A DNA stretch of 64,000 nucleotides from Streptomyces griseiscabiei (GCF_020010925.1 NZ_JAGJBZ010000002.1:124001-188000), one strand, 5' to 3'; counted from the stretch's first letter, positions 28,487-38,580 are shown. Numbers and translations are program-made. Notes: a model not told the origin generated them from the letters alone.

Positions 28487-28654
28487 GACTTGCCCTCGCT
28501 TTCACGGGGATCGGAGCCCCAAGGCGGCAATGTTCATGCGCCTGCGAGTGTTGCGCGTCACACCGGCCGGTGGGAAGCGGATTGCGGTTTTCTTTTGCGC
28601 GGGTGGGCTTCGCCGGGTGGGGTGCGTGGGCGGGTGCGGGTCCGGTGGTGCCTC

Positions 28655-28756
28655 TCGCGCAGTTCCCCGCACCCCTGAAAAGCAGGGGCTTGCGCCCCGA
28701 GCTTTTCGTCCCGAAAGGGCCGCAGGCCTCTTTCAGGGGCGCGGGGAACTGCGCGA
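28655..28756. repeat. Long inverted repeat, dispersed family copy 1
   Basis: Arms 28655-28680 and 28731-28756 are 26-bp inverted copies with one mismatch, beginning TCGCGCAGTTCCCCGC and separated by 50 bases containing shorter complementary runs. The same arm sequence recurs at 46061-46197. This is a dispersed Streptomyces intergenic repeat. The surrounding gap (28487-28977) contains nothing else recognisable except the ribosome-binding site GCGAGGAGG before 28978. Confidence 0.75.
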
Positions 28757-28977
28757 CCAGCCCCCACTCACGCGCGGCCGAAACACCTACGCACCCCCTG
28801 GAGCCGGCGCAGCCAAACGGGTGGGTTCCGGCGCGCCCCCCGTCGTGTCGGCCGCCCCGCCGGGGCCCCGTCCTCTTCAGTGGGCCGCATCCGTCTGATC
28901 AGCTCCATATACGGCCGAACGTGATCAGAGCCACCCCCGTCCCCGTTCTCCCACCGCGGAGCGAGGAGGTCGCAGTG

Positions 28978-31245
28978 ATGCCGATTCCCCACGACCGCGA
29001 TCGACACGACCGCGTACGACCGCGCGCCGCGCGCCGCTCCCTGGCGTTCCTGGCCGCCGGTGTGCTCACGATGCCCCTGCTGAGCGGGTGCGGCGAGGAG
29101 GACCCGGCGGGCCGGCCCGCCGCCGAGCAGGACATCGCGCCCGCCGCGCGGAACCTCGTCGCCGACGGCGGCACCCTGCGCTGGGCCGTGGACGCCGTAC
29201 CGGAGACCCTGAACACCTTCCAGGCGGACGCCGACCCGGCCACGTCACGGATCGCGGGCGCCGTACTGCCGTCGATGTACCGCCTCGACACCAGCGGACG
29301 CCCCCAGCTGAACTCCGACTACGTGGAGTCCGCGGAGGTCGTCGAGCGCGAGCCCCGGCAGGTCGTCCTCTACAAGCTCAACCAGGAAGCGGTGTGGAGC
29401 GACGGGCGGGAGATCGGCGCCGCCGACTTCGTCGCGCAGTGGCGGGCCCTGTCCGGCAAGGACTCCGCGTACTGGACGGCCCGGAACGCCGGCTACGAGC
29501 GCATCGAGAAGATCGAACGCGGCGACAACGACCTGGAGGTCCGGGTCACCTTCGCCCGTCCGTACGCCGACTGGAAGTCGCTGTTCTCGCCGCTGTACCC
29601 GAAGCAGGTCATGGGCACGCCCGACTCCTTCAACGACGGCGCCCGCAAGAAGCTCAAGGTCACCGCCGGTCCGTTCGCGCTGAAGGAGATCGACCGCGAG
29701 GGCGGCGAGGTCACGCTCGCCCGCAACCCCCGCTGGTGGGGCCGCAGCGCCAAGCTCTCCCAGCTGGTGCTGCGTGCCGTGCCGCGCGCCGAACGGGCGA
29801 AGGCGCTGGCCGAGGGCAAGGTCGACATCGCCGAGATCGACTCTTCGCAGGCCGAGCGGATCATGCTCGCCGCCCCCGGGAAGAAGAAGTCGCAGGGCGC
29901 CGGCCCGCTCTCGCAGAGCAGCCCCCTCGCCCACGAGGGCAGTCCCGCGCACGGCCCCGACTCCGGTCTGACCCCCGCGAAGTCGCTGCGGTCCTGGGCC
30001 ATCGCCCACGGCTCGGACGAGGAGGCCGCGGACGACGAGACCGGCGCCCGGAAGAAGCGGCGCGAGGCGCTCGCCGCGTACACCGCCGAGCAGTCCGCGC
30101 TGCGCGGCTTCGCCGTCCGCCGTTCCCTGGAGCCCGCCTTCACCCAGCTCGCCCTGAACGGCTCCGAGGGCCCCCTCTCCGACGAGCGCGTCCGCCGCGC
30201 GGTGGCCCGTGCCATCGACCGGGAGAAGCTCGCCGCGCTCGTCCTCAAGCCCCTCGGCCTGCCCGCCGAACCCGTCGGCAGCCACCTCGCCCTCGCCGGG
30301 CAGGCGGCCTACGCCGACAACAGCGGCGCTCTCGGCGGCCAGGACACCGACGAGGCCCGCGCCCTCCTCGCCGACGCCGGCTGGGAGAAGGGCGGCCCCC
30401 TCAAGCCCGCCGCTGAGGGCAAGAAGGCCGCCGGCGCCGAGGGGGACGAGGACGCGAAGAAGGACCAGAAGAAGGACGAGAAGGGCGGCGGGGAACGCTC
30501 CGGCGACGCCGGGGACGAGGGCACGTACATCGTCGGGGACGACAACAAGCCCTACGACGCCGACGAGAACCTCGCCCAGGACGGCAAGCAGTTCAAGCCG
30601 GGCAGTGCGCCCGGCGCGTACGCCCCTCGGGGGACGCGGGCGCCCGCCGACGCCGCGCGGGGGCCGCTCGCCAAGAACGGCAAGCTGCTGACGCTGCGGT
30701 TCGTGCTGCCGGCCGGGCCGGGCACCGAGTCGCTGCGGGCCGTCGGGCAGCGGATCGCGGTCATGCTGGACCGCGTCGGGATCCGTACGGAGATCACCAA
30801 GGTCGCCGACGAGAGCTACTTCAAGGACCACATCGCGAACGGGCAGTACGACCTCGCGCTGTACTCCTGGCCGACCTCCGCGTATCCCGCCACCGACGCC
30901 CGGCCGATCTACGCCAAGCCGGTGCCCGCCGCCGACGGCTCGCTGAGCGTCGAGCAGAACTACACGCGGGTCGGCACGGACCGGGTTGACCAGCTCTTCG
31001 ACCAGGCCGTCGCCACCCTCGACGAGTCCGAGACCCGCTCCCTGATCCGCAAGGCCGACGCCCGCATCTGGGCCGCCGCCGGGTCCATCCCGCTCTACCA
31101 GCGGCCTCAGCTCGTCGCCGCCCGCACCACCCTCGCGAACGCCGGCGCCTTCGGCTTCCAGACCCCGGTCTACGAGGACATGGGCTTCCTGAAGAAGGGC
31201 GCGAAGGGCCCGGCCCGGCCGACGGGGAGCCCCACGGCGAAGTAG
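28978..31245 (+). CDS. Peptide/nickel-type ABC substrate-binding lipoprotein, orphan
   Basis: A 755-residue SBP_bac_5-family protein. Start ATG 28978 is eight bases after GCGAGGAGG; GTG 28975 is an alternative. A basic N-terminus with PRAARRSLAFLAAGVLT and the lipobox LLSGC marks a lipoprotein. The fold appears in two halves: ETLNTFQADAD, VVLYKLNQEAVWSDGREIGA and FTQLALNGSEGPL, then a late RFVLPAGPG. A hydrophilic insert of about 75 residues (near 480-555) rich in Lys, Asp, Glu and Gly interrupts the second half, and another Ser/Gly/Pro-rich insert lies near 300-325. No permease or ATPase is adjacent, so it probably feeds a shared transporter or has a signalling role. Confidence 0.8.
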   Translation: MPIPHDRDRHDRVRPRAARRSLAFLAAGVLTMPLLSGCGEEDPAGRPAAEQDIAPAARNLVADGGTLRWAVDAVPETLNTFQADADPATSRIAGAVLPSMYRLDTSGRPQLNSDYVESAEVVEREPRQVVLYKLNQEAVWSDGREIGAADFVAQWRALSGKDSAYWTARNAGYERIEKIERGDNDLEVRVTFARPYADWKSLFSPLYPKQVMGTPDSFNDGARKKLKVTAGPFALKEIDREGGEVTLARNPRWWGRSAKLSQLVLRAVPRAERAKALAEGKVDIAEIDSSQAERIMLAAPGKKKSQGAGPLSQSSPLAHEGSPAHGPDSGLTPAKSLRSWAIAHGSDEEAADDETGARKKRREALAAYTAEQSALRGFAVRRSLEPAFTQLALNGSEGPLSDERVRRAVARAIDREKLAALVLKPLGLPAEPVGSHLALAGQAAYADNSGALGGQDTDEARALLADAGWEKGGPLKPAAEGKKAAGAEGDEDAKKDQKKDEKGGGERSGDAGDEGTYIVGDDNKPYDADENLAQDGKQFKPGSAPGAYAPRGTRAPADAARGPLAKNGKLLTLRFVLPAGPGTESLRAVGQRIAVMLDRVGIRTEITKVADESYFKDHIANGQYDLALYSWPTSAYPATDARPIYAKPVPAADGSLSVEQNYTRVGTDRVDQLFDQAVATLDESETRSLIRKADARIWAAAGSIPLYQRPQLVAARTTLANAGAFGFQTPVYEDMGFLKKGAKGPARPTGSPTAK

Positions 31246-31267
31246 GAGATCACGCCCCGGAGAGCTC

Positions 31268-31305
31268 GGCCGCCGCCGCCCGTGTCCACGCGGGCGGCGG
31301 CGGCC
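31268..31305 (+). terminator. Strong hairpin after the orphan binding protein
   Basis: A perfect 15-bp stem GGCCGCCGCCGCCCG / CGGGCGGCGGCGGCC with an eight-base loop, 22 bases after the stop codon. Confidence 0.75.
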
Positions 31306-31342
31306 GTACGGGGAGGGGAAGGCCCGGGCGGGACACGGATCG

Positions 31343-31983
31343 GTACGGCGGAGCCGCGCGGCGGTCGCGCCGGCGGCGGTGCCGGCGATGGTGGCGGTGG
31401 GCGCGACGGCCTGCACGGGTGGGTCCGGTGACGGGGCCCCTGGGACGGCGGGCGCGCACGGGCCGCGTCGTCCTGCGCGACCGGCGAGTACGCCTGGTCC
31501 GGGGTCCGGCACCGGACGCAGCTGACGGCACTGGGCGAGCCGGTCACCTTCGCGGAGGGGACGGACTCCTACGAGACCCGGCTGGAGCCGCTGGACACGG
31601 AAACGGCCCACCGGCCCACGGTGACCGGTGCGCCCCGAGGGGTGGCTCCGGGCCGGGTGATCGAGGCGCTGGGCGCTCATCTGGAGGTGGACGAGCCGCT
31701 CGCGGGCCCGGACGAGGAAGAGGTGCCCGAGGAGACGGCCTTCGGCCGGCATGCGGGGGAGCTCGAAGGCGCGTACTACCTCTGGCGGCAGATCGGGTTC
31801 GTCGACGCCGACTTCGCCTGCACCTGCGGGGACGCCGAGCCGGTGCGCGGCCATGTCCGCACCTGGGAGACGGTCGGCCAGGGGTTCCTGTCCTGCGAGG
31901 TGTCGCCGGACGGCGCGGCCGGGCGGGTCGCGGCCGAGAAGTCGTGTCCGGCCGGTTCGCGGGCGGCGGCCGAGGAGGTCTGA
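31343..31983 (+). pseudogene. Frameshifted secreted hypothetical protein
   Basis: From about 31432 to 31983 one frame encodes SCATGEYAWSGVRHRTQLTA, later VTFAEGTDSYETRLEPLD, then LGAHLEVDEPLAG and a cysteine-containing DADFACTCGDAEPVRGHVRT. Its only clear start, GTG 31621, would cut off conserved-looking sequence. In that frame a stop lies at 31429. A hydrophobic, signal-like segment (AAVAPAAVPAMVAVGATA, from about 31358) lies in another frame just upstream. The simplest reading is one gene with a frameshift between about 31390 and 31450. If GTG 31621 is used, a 120-residue protein remains. I recall similar secreted Streptomyces proteins but know no function. Confidence 0.5.
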
Positions 31984-32191
31984 GTCACACACCGGGGGTT
32001 GCTGAGCCGTTCCGGGGCTGGTCCCGGGCCTGTTCCGGGCCGGTCCCCGGCGGCCCGGGGAGCCCTTGCCCTCGCGGCCCCGTACCATGGGGTGAGGCCG
32101 TGGCGTGTCCAGCCCGGCAGGGTCCGCGCGACAGATGTCAGCACAGACGTCATCGCGGGCCGTCCGCACACTCCGGGAGAAGCGCCTCACT

Positions 32192-34108
32192 ATGGCTGTG
32201 ACCGAAACGCGTCACGACATCCGCAACGTCGCCATCGTCGCCCACGTCGACCACGGCAAGACCACTCTGGTCGACGCCATGCTCAAGCAGGCCGGTGCCT
32301 TCGCCGCGCACGCCGCCGAGTCGCTCGACGACCGCATGATGGACTCGAACGACCTGGAGCGTGAGAAGGGCATCACGATCCTCGCCAAGAACACGGCGGT
32401 GAAGTACCACCCGAAGGATGGCGGCGACGTCATCACCATCAACATCATCGACACCCCCGGCCACGCCGACTTCGGCGGTGAGGTCGAGCGCGGTCTGTCG
32501 ATGGTCGACGCGGTGGTCCTGCTCGTCGACGCCTCCGAGGGCCCGCTGCCGCAGACCCGCTTCGTGCTCCGCAAGGCGCTCCAGCAGCGCCTGCCGGTCA
32601 TCCTGTGCATCAACAAGACGGACCGCGCGGACTCACGCATCGACGAGGTCGTCAACGAGACCTACGACCTCTTCCTCGACCTCGACGCCGACGAGGACCA
32701 GATCGAGTTCCCCATCGTCTACGCGTGTGCGCGTGACGGTGTCGCCTCGCTGACCAAGCCGGAGGACGGCACCGTCCCGGCCGACAGCAACAGCCTGGAG
32801 CCGTTCTTCTCCACGATCCTGTCGCACGTCCCGGCCCCGTCGTACGACGCGGAGGCCCCGCTCCAGGCGCACGTCACCAACCTGGACGCCGACAACTTCC
32901 TGGGCCGTATCGCGCTGCTCCGCGTCGAGCAGGGCGAGCTGCGCAAGGGCCAGACCGTCACCTGGATCAAGCGCGACGGCACCATGTCCAACGTCCGCAT
33001 CACCGAGCTGATGATGACCGAGGCGCTCACCCGCAAGCCCGCCGAGGTGGCCGGCCCCGGTGACATCTGCGCCGTCGCCGGTATCCCGGACATCATGATC
33101 GGCGAGACCCTCGCCGACACCGAGAACCCGATCGCGCTGCCGCTGATCACGGTCGACGAGCCGGCGATCTCGATGACCATCGGTACGAACACCTCGCCGC
33201 TGGTCGGCCGCGGTGGCACCGGCAAGGGCGCGGAGAACAAGGCCGCGGTCAAGGACCGCAAGGTCACCGCCCGCCAGGTCAAGGACCGCCTCGACCGTGA
33301 GCTGGTCGGTAACGTCAGCCTCCGGGTCATCGACACCGAGCGTCCCGACGCCTGGGAGGTGCAGGGCCGTGGTGAGCTGGCGCTCGCCATCCTGGTCGAG
33401 CAGATGCGCCGCGAGGGCTTCGAGCTGACCATCGGCAAGCCGCAGGTCGTCACCAAGGACGTCGACGGCAAGACGTACGAGCCCGTCGAGCGCATGACGA
33501 TCGACGTGCCCGAGGAGCACATGGGCGCGGTCACGCAGCTCATGGGCGTCCGCAAGGGCCGGATGGACAACATGTCGAACCACGGCTCCGGCTGGGTCCG
33601 CATGGAGTTCGTCGTGCCGTCCCGCGGTCTCATCGGGTTCCGTACGGAGTTCCTGACCGGCACGCGCGGCACGGGCATCGCCCACTCCATCCACGAGGGC
33701 CACGAGCCGTGGTTCGGCACCCTGACGACCCGTAACAACGGCTCGCTCGTCGCCGACCGCTCCGGCGCCGTCACCGCGTTCGCGATGACGAATCTCCAGG
33801 AGCGCGGTGTGCTGTTCACGGACCCCGGCACCGAGGTGTACGAGGGCATGATCGTCGGTGAGAACTCGCGTTCCGACGACATGGACGTGAACATCACCAA
33901 GGAGAAGAAGCTCACGAACATGCGGTCTTCCTCGGCCGACTCGTTCGAGGCGATCGTCCCGCCGCGCAAGCTCTCCCTGGAGCAGTCCCTGGAGTTCTGC
34001 CGCGACGACGAGTGCGTCGAGGTGACCCCGGAGGCCGTGCGCATTCGCAAGGTCAACCTGGACGGCCGCGAGCGCGCGCGGGCCGCGAGCCGCGCCAAGC
34101 ACGGCTGA
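32192..34108 (+). CDS. typA: Ribosome-associated GTPase TypA/BipA
   Basis: A 638-residue translational GTPase of the EF-G superfamily that acts on the ribosome in subunit assembly and stress translation. G1 [10 protein letters not shown] (about residues 16-25), G3 [11 protein letters not shown] and G4 NKTDR are intact. Domain II, the EF-G-like domains and the TypA-specific C-terminus ([31 protein letters not shown]) follow. The start ATG 32192 is preceded by GGGAGA. It lies directly upstream of the bldK-like operon, as I recall for other Streptomyces. Confidence 0.93.
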   Translation: MAVTETRHDIRNVAIVAHVDHGKTTLVDAMLKQAGAFAAHAAESLDDRMMDSNDLEREKGITILAKNTAVKYHPKDGGDVITINIIDTPGHADFGGEVERGLSMVDAVVLLVDASEGPLPQTRFVLRKALQQRLPVILCINKTDRADSRIDEVVNETYDLFLDLDADEDQIEFPIVYACARDGVASLTKPEDGTVPADSNSLEPFFSTILSHVPAPSYDAEAPLQAHVTNLDADNFLGRIALLRVEQGELRKGQTVTWIKRDGTMSNVRITELMMTEALTRKPAEVAGPGDICAVAGIPDIMIGETLADTENPIALPLITVDEPAISMTIGTNTSPLVGRGGTGKGAENKAAVKDRKVTARQVKDRLDRELVGNVSLRVIDTERPDAWEVQGRGELALAILVEQMRREGFELTIGKPQVVTKDVDGKTYEPVERMTIDVPEEHMGAVTQLMGVRKGRMDNMSNHGSGWVRMEFVVPSRGLIGFRTEFLTGTRGTGIAHSIHEGHEPWFGTLTTRNNGSLVADRSGAVTAFAMTNLQERGVLFTDPGTEVYEGMIVGENSRSDDMDVNITKEKKLTNMRSSSADSFEAIVPPRKLSLEQSLEFCRDDECVEVTPEAVRIRKVNLDGRERARAASRAKHG

Positions 34109-34523
34109 TCATCCCGCCGTACGTCTGACGTTCCGTCAACTGCCGTCTGTGAAGCCCCGGTTCTCCGTTCCTTGGAGGGCCGGGCTTCCGGCCTGCCCGT
34201 ATCGGGGCGAATCCACCGCTCGGCCGGCTGTCTGGGAGCTGTGAAGGGCTGTTCGGATATCGGTGACCCGGCGATCAAGTTTCGGACATGTAAACAAAAA
34301 TCGTACCCTGAATGTCCGCTTCGCCGGTTTCACTTGTTGCCTGTCAAGCGCGACCAGGTGTCAATCTTTGCAATTTTTGCTCAAAATATGGACGGTAGGG
34401 AGATCCCTATGCCTTCCGCCCTTGACGCGCGTTGACCCATTTGGCGAAAGTTCCCCCAAACCACAGAACCTGCCGGTAACTGTGCTGCGCTCAACTCTCC
34501 AACCCCCCGGGGGAAGAACAGAC
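34109..34523 (+). promoter_or_regulatory. typA terminator and probable bldK promoter region
   Basis: A 415-base gap. At 34151-34189 an imperfect hairpin (GAAGCCCCGG...CCGGGCTTC) probably ends typA. From about 34275 to 34400 the sequence is unusually AT-rich for this chromosome, with GTAAACAAAAATCG and GCAATTTTTGCTCAAAATATGG. GGACAT/ATGTCC flank the first AT-rich run. This is the likely promoter and operator zone for the five-gene operon that starts at 34524; individual -35 and -10 boxes cannot be assigned with confidence. Confidence 0.5.
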
Positions 34524-35564
34524 ATGACCAGTCCAACCAAGGCCGAGGGCTCCGGGTCCGCGGTCGCCTTGGACCCCGAGCTCGAGACGACCGACGAGGT
34601 CGCCAAGGGCGAGAAGAAGCTTGAGGGTCGTTCCCCCGGGCAGTTGATGTGGCAACGGTTCAAGCGTGACCGTACGGGAGTCATCTCCGCGTGCGTAGTG
34701 ATTTTCTTCTTCGTCATCGCCGCGCTCGCGCCGGTGATCTCGAGTCTGTACGGCAAGAACCCGTACACGCTGTACGCGCAGGAGCCGGACTTCCCGTTCC
34801 TGCTCGACGACTTCGCGATGCCCACCGGCTCCTACGGCGGCATCTCCAGTGACTTCTGGTTCGGTGTCGAGCCGAAGCTGGGCCGCGATGTGCTCACGAT
34901 GCTGCTGTACGGCATGCGCACCTCGCTGTACATGGCGGTCATCGTCACCCTGTTCAGCGTGATCACCGGCGTCCTCATCGGCATGATCGGCGGCTACTTC
35001 GGCGGTCGTGTCGACTACTGGGTGGGCCGGATCACCGACTTCTTCCTGGGCTTCCCCCAGCAGCTGTTCTTCATCGCCTTCATGCCGGTCGTCACCGCGC
35101 TGTTCGTCGACCCGCGCGACGAGACGCCGACCTACCTGCGGGCCGTGGCCATCGTCCTGGTGATGTGGTTCCTCGGCTGGATGGGCCTCGCCCGTCTGGT
35201 GCGCAGCTCGGTGCTCTCGCTGCGTGAGCGCGAGTTCGTGGAGGCGGCCAAGGTGTCCGGGGCCTCGCCCTGGCGCATCGTGCGCAAGGAGATCCTGCCG
35301 AACATCGTCACCCCGATCCTGGTGCAGGGCACGTACATCCTGCCCAGCACGATCCTCTCCATCGCCTTCCTCTCGTACGTCGGCGTCGGCTTCCCCGAGC
35401 CCACCCCCGACTGGGGGCGCATGTTCGCCCTCGCCGCCAAGGTCTACGAGCAGGACCCGATGTTCATGTTCTTCCCAGGCGTGGCGATGGTCGTCTTCGT
35501 GCTCTGCTTCAACCTTCTCGGCGACTCCGTCCGGGACGCATTCGACCCCAAGACCGGACGGTAA
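34524..35564 (+). CDS. bldKA: Oligopeptide ABC permease, DppC type (BldKA-like)
   Basis: A 346-residue inner-membrane permease, start ATG 34524 after GGGGGAAGAAC. A hydrophilic N-terminus of about 40 residues precedes FKRDRTGVISACVVIFFFVI, the first helix. The periplasmic loop YGKNPYTLYAQEPDFPF follows, then five more helices. The cytoplasmic EAA loop is EFVEAAKVSGASPWRIVRKE, which contacts the ATPases, and the C-terminus ends LGDSVRDAFDPKTGR. It is first of five genes in the order permease, binding protein, permease, ATPase, ATPase, the order of bldKA-E in S. coelicolor. BldK imports an extracellular signalling peptide needed for aerial growth there; the same role here is inferred. Confidence 0.8.
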   Translation: MTSPTKAEGSGSAVALDPELETTDEVAKGEKKLEGRSPGQLMWQRFKRDRTGVISACVVIFFFVIAALAPVISSLYGKNPYTLYAQEPDFPFLLDDFAMPTGSYGGISSDFWFGVEPKLGRDVLTMLLYGMRTSLYMAVIVTLFSVITGVLIGMIGGYFGGRVDYWVGRITDFFLGFPQQLFFIAFMPVVTALFVDPRDETPTYLRAVAIVLVMWFLGWMGLARLVRSSVLSLREREFVEAAKVSGASPWRIVRKEILPNIVTPILVQGTYILPSTILSIAFLSYVGVGFPEPTPDWGRMFALAAKVYEQDPMFMFFPGVAMVVFVLCFNLLGDSVRDAFDPKTGR

Positions 35565-35669
35565 TCGTCCATTGGTGGGTGGGGGGACTGCCACCCCCGA
35601 TCCGGGTTCAGGCCCGGGCCGTCAGGCAGTACTCGTGGACAACAATCGACAGGTAGGTGCATAGGCATC

Positions 35670-37472
35670 ATGAAGCCCATCAGAAACCGCACCACGCGCG
35701 CCGTGGCTGTGGCGCTCGTGGCCGGCTCGCTGGCGCTCGCCGGCTGCTCGGACAACGGCAAGAGCAACACGAAGGACACGTCCAAGTCCAAGGACGACGC
35801 CGCCGAGCAGTCGAAGCCTGTCGCCTACGGCGACGCCGCCGCCTCCACCGGTCCGGCCGAGGAAGTCAAGGGTGCCAAGCCCGGCGGTGTCATCAACGTC
35901 TACCAGCAGTCGGACATCACCCACCTGGACCCGGGCCAGATCTACGTCTCCGACGCCGGTCAGCTCGCCAACCTGATCCACCGCGGTCTGACCAACTACC
36001 AGGAGGACGACAAGGGCAACCTGACCGTCGTCGGTGACATCGCCACCGACTCCGGCACGTCCTCCGACGGCGGCAAGACCTGGACGTACACGCTCAAGGA
36101 CGGCATCAAGGACGAGGACGGCAACGCCATCACCTCGGCCGACGTCCGCCACACCATCGAGCGTCAGTACTCCAAGGTCATCTTCGACGGCCCGACGTAC
36201 ATCCAGAGCTGGCTGTCGGGCTCCGACTACCGCAAGAAGCTGCCGGACGGCCCGTACAAGGGCAAGCACCTGCCGGACTCCGTCCTGGAGACCCCGGACG
36301 CCAAGACGGTCGTCTTCCACTTCGACCAGCCGCGCCCGGACCTGCCGCAGGCCCTCGCCATGGCCGGCTACGCCATCGTGCCCGAGAAGCAGGACACGAA
36401 GGAGAAGTACGACAAGGCCCCGGCCTCGCTCGGCCCCTACAAGATCTCCGAGCTCAAGGCCGGCAAGTCGCTGACCCTGGTCAAGAACGACCAGTGGGAC
36501 CCGAAGACGGACGTGGTGCGCCACCAGTACGTCGACGGCTTCAACTTCACCAACACCATCGACCAGGCCAGCCAGACCAAGCGTCTGATCGCCGACCAGG
36601 GCGACGCCAAGAACGCCATGCAGTTCACGGACTCCGTGGACCCGGCGCAGATGTCGACGGTCATCGGCAACGCCGCGACGAAGAAGCGCACCATCCAGGG
36701 CTACCAGCCCTACGTGTGGCAGCTGACCTTCAACCTCGACGCCGCCGCCGTCAAGGACAAGAAGGTCCGCGACGCGATCACCTACGCGCTCCCGTCGCAG
36801 GCCATGGTCCAGGCCGACGGTGGCCGCTACGGCGGTGAGGTCGCCGGTGGTCTGATGGCGCCGACCCTGCCGGGCTACGACGCGTCCTACGACCCGTTCG
36901 GCAAGCAGAAGAAGCCCAACGGTGACCTGGACAAGGCCAAGGCGCTGCTGAAGGAGGCGGGTGTCAAGGAGGGCACGAAGCTCAGCTACGCCTACTCCAA
37001 CACCCCGCGCGGCCAGGCCCAGCAGGTGATCATCAAGGACGCGCTGGCCAAGATCGGCTTCGACGTCCAGGCCAAGGAGATCGACCGGGCCAGCTTCTAC
37101 GAGCAGGTCGGCAAGCTGGACAACCCGTACGACATCTACATGACCGGCTGGGGCCAGGACTGGTCCTCCCCGTCCACGGTCATCACCCCGGTCTACGACG
37201 GCACCCTGGTCGCCGACGGTGGCTCGAACTACTCCCACATCAAGGACGACAAGGTCGACGCCCTCATCAAGAAGGCGCTGACCGAGGAGCCCGAGGCCGC
37301 GGCCAAGACGTGGGAAGAGGCTCACCACCGCATCGTGGAGGAGATCAACCCGGCCGCCCCGGTCTACTACTCGAAGCAGATCCAGCTCTTCGGATCGAAC
37401 ATCGGTGGTGCCCGGTACAGCACGGAGTCGAGCTACATCGACATCAACGACGTGTTCCTGAAGCAGCCGTAA
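35670..37472 (+). CDS. bldKB: Oligopeptide-binding lipoprotein (BldKB-like)
   Basis: A 600-residue SBP_bac_5 lipoprotein. The signal sequence KPIRNRTTRAVAVALVAGSL ends in the lipobox LAGC (cysteine near residue 26), followed by a charged Lys/Ser/Asp linker. The mature domain shows GGVINVYQQSDITHLDPGQI, then the SBP motif VGDIATDSGTSSDGGKTWTY and LKDGIKDEDGNAITSADVRH. It captures oligopeptides outside the membrane for the permeases on either side. It is clearly paralogous to the binding protein at 43021-44811, which shares blocks such as DTKEKYDK and PYKGKHL/PYGGKHL. A hairpin follows the gene. Confidence 0.82.
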   Translation: MKPIRNRTTRAVAVALVAGSLALAGCSDNGKSNTKDTSKSKDDAAEQSKPVAYGDAAASTGPAEEVKGAKPGGVINVYQQSDITHLDPGQIYVSDAGQLANLIHRGLTNYQEDDKGNLTVVGDIATDSGTSSDGGKTWTYTLKDGIKDEDGNAITSADVRHTIERQYSKVIFDGPTYIQSWLSGSDYRKKLPDGPYKGKHLPDSVLETPDAKTVVFHFDQPRPDLPQALAMAGYAIVPEKQDTKEKYDKAPASLGPYKISELKAGKSLTLVKNDQWDPKTDVVRHQYVDGFNFTNTIDQASQTKRLIADQGDAKNAMQFTDSVDPAQMSTVIGNAATKKRTIQGYQPYVWQLTFNLDAAAVKDKKVRDAITYALPSQAMVQADGGRYGGEVAGGLMAPTLPGYDASYDPFGKQKKPNGDLDKAKALLKEAGVKEGTKLSYAYSNTPRGQAQQVIIKDALAKIGFDVQAKEIDRASFYEQVGKLDNPYDIYMTGWGQDWSSPSTVITPVYDGTLVADGGSNYSHIKDDKVDALIKKALTEEPEAAAKTWEEAHHRIVEEINPAAPVYYSKQIQLFGSNIGGARYSTESSYIDINDVFLKQP

Positions 37473-37508
37473 CCCGGCTGTCCGGCCAGTCCGGTCATAC
37501 CGGCTGAT

Positions 37509-37546
37509 CCGCGGGGGTGTGCGCCAGGCGGAGCGCACCCCCGCGG
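37509..37546 (+). terminator. Intercistronic hairpin between binding protein and permease
   Basis: CCGCGGGGGTG (37509-37519) pairs with CACCCCCGCGG (37536-37546) across a 16-base loop with further pairing. It is inside the operon, 37 bases after the binding-protein stop, so it is more likely an attenuator or mRNA stabiliser that raises binding-protein levels over the permeases than a full terminator. Confidence 0.55.
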
Positions 37547-37598
37547 TCGGTTCCACCCCCTCCGACCGCCGCGTTTTCGAAGAGAGCATCCACCCGCC

Positions 37599-38576
37599 AT
37601 GCTTCAGTTCCTCATCCGCAGGCTGATCGGCGCCGTCGTCATCATGTTCCTGATCGGCGCGTTCACGTTCTTCCTGTTCTATACGATCCCCCAAGACTTC
37701 GCGCAGCTGTCCTGCGGCAAGAACTGCTCCCCCGAGAACATCGCGGTCATCAGAGAGAACCTCGGCCTCGACAAGCCCATCACCACGCAGTTCTGGGAGT
37801 TCATGTCCGGCATCGTGGTCGGCCGTGACTTCGCGGTGGGGCACTGCTCCGCACCCTGCCTGGGTGTGTCCTTCCAGAGCGGTGACTTCGTCTGGGACTC
37901 CATCGTCGACAGCTTCCCGCTCACTCTGTCGCTGACCATCGGTGGTCTGGTCATCTTCCTGGTGCTGGGCCTCGGCGCCGGTCTGCTCGCCGCCTGGAAG
38001 CGCGGCACCGCCGTGGACAAGGCCGTCAGCGGTGCCTCGATGGTGCTCAGCTCGTTCCAGATCTACTTCCTCGGCCCGATCGTCCTCGGCATCTTCGTCT
38101 ACAGCACCGGCTGGATGGAGAGCCCCAAGTACGTGCCGATCACCGAGGACCCGGTGGGGTGGTTCATGGGTCTGCTGATCCCGTGGGCCGTGATGGCGAC
38201 CATCTTCACTGCCCAGTACACGCGTATGGCCCGCTCGACCATGATCGAGCAGCTCTCGGAGGAGCACGTCCGCACGGCCCGCGCGAAGGGCATGAAGCAG
38301 CGGTACGTATTCTTCCGTTATGCCTGGCGTGGTTCACTCATTCCGATCGTCACCATCATCGGCATGGACCTGAGTGCGCTGCTGTCCGGCGCCGTGGTCA
38401 CGGAGTTCACCTTCGACCTGGCCGGCCTCGGACGTCTCTCGGTCGACTCGTCGCTCGGCAAGGACATCCCGGCGACCATGGGCGTGATGCTGTTCGGCGC
38501 CTTCTTCATCCTGATGCTGAACATCATCGTGGACATCGCCTACGCCTACATCGACCCGCGCGTGCGCCTCAGCTAG
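37599..38576 (+). CDS. bldKC: Oligopeptide ABC permease, DppB type (BldKC-like)
   Basis: A 325-residue permease starting at ATG 37599. The first helix is FLIRRLIGAVVIMFLIGAFT, followed by a loop with four cysteines (LSCGKNCSPEN and HCSAPCLG) that may form disulfides outside the cell. Five further helices and the EAA loop EEHVRTARAKGMKQRYVFFR follow. The C-terminus DIAYAYIDPRVRLS is typical of DppB proteins. It pairs with the first permease to form the channel. Its stop lies four bases before the first ATPase gene. Confidence 0.82.
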   Translation: MLQFLIRRLIGAVVIMFLIGAFTFFLFYTIPQDFAQLSCGKNCSPENIAVIRENLGLDKPITTQFWEFMSGIVVGRDFAVGHCSAPCLGVSFQSGDFVWDSIVDSFPLTLSLTIGGLVIFLVLGLGAGLLAAWKRGTAVDKAVSGASMVLSSFQIYFLGPIVLGIFVYSTGWMESPKYVPITEDPVGWFMGLLIPWAVMATIFTAQYTRMARSTMIEQLSEEHVRTARAKGMKQRYVFFRYAWRGSLIPIVTIIGMDLSALLSGAVVTEFTFDLAGLGRLSVDSSLGKDIPATMGVMLFGAFFILMLNIIVDIAYAYIDPRVRLS

Positions 38577-38580
38577 GAGA

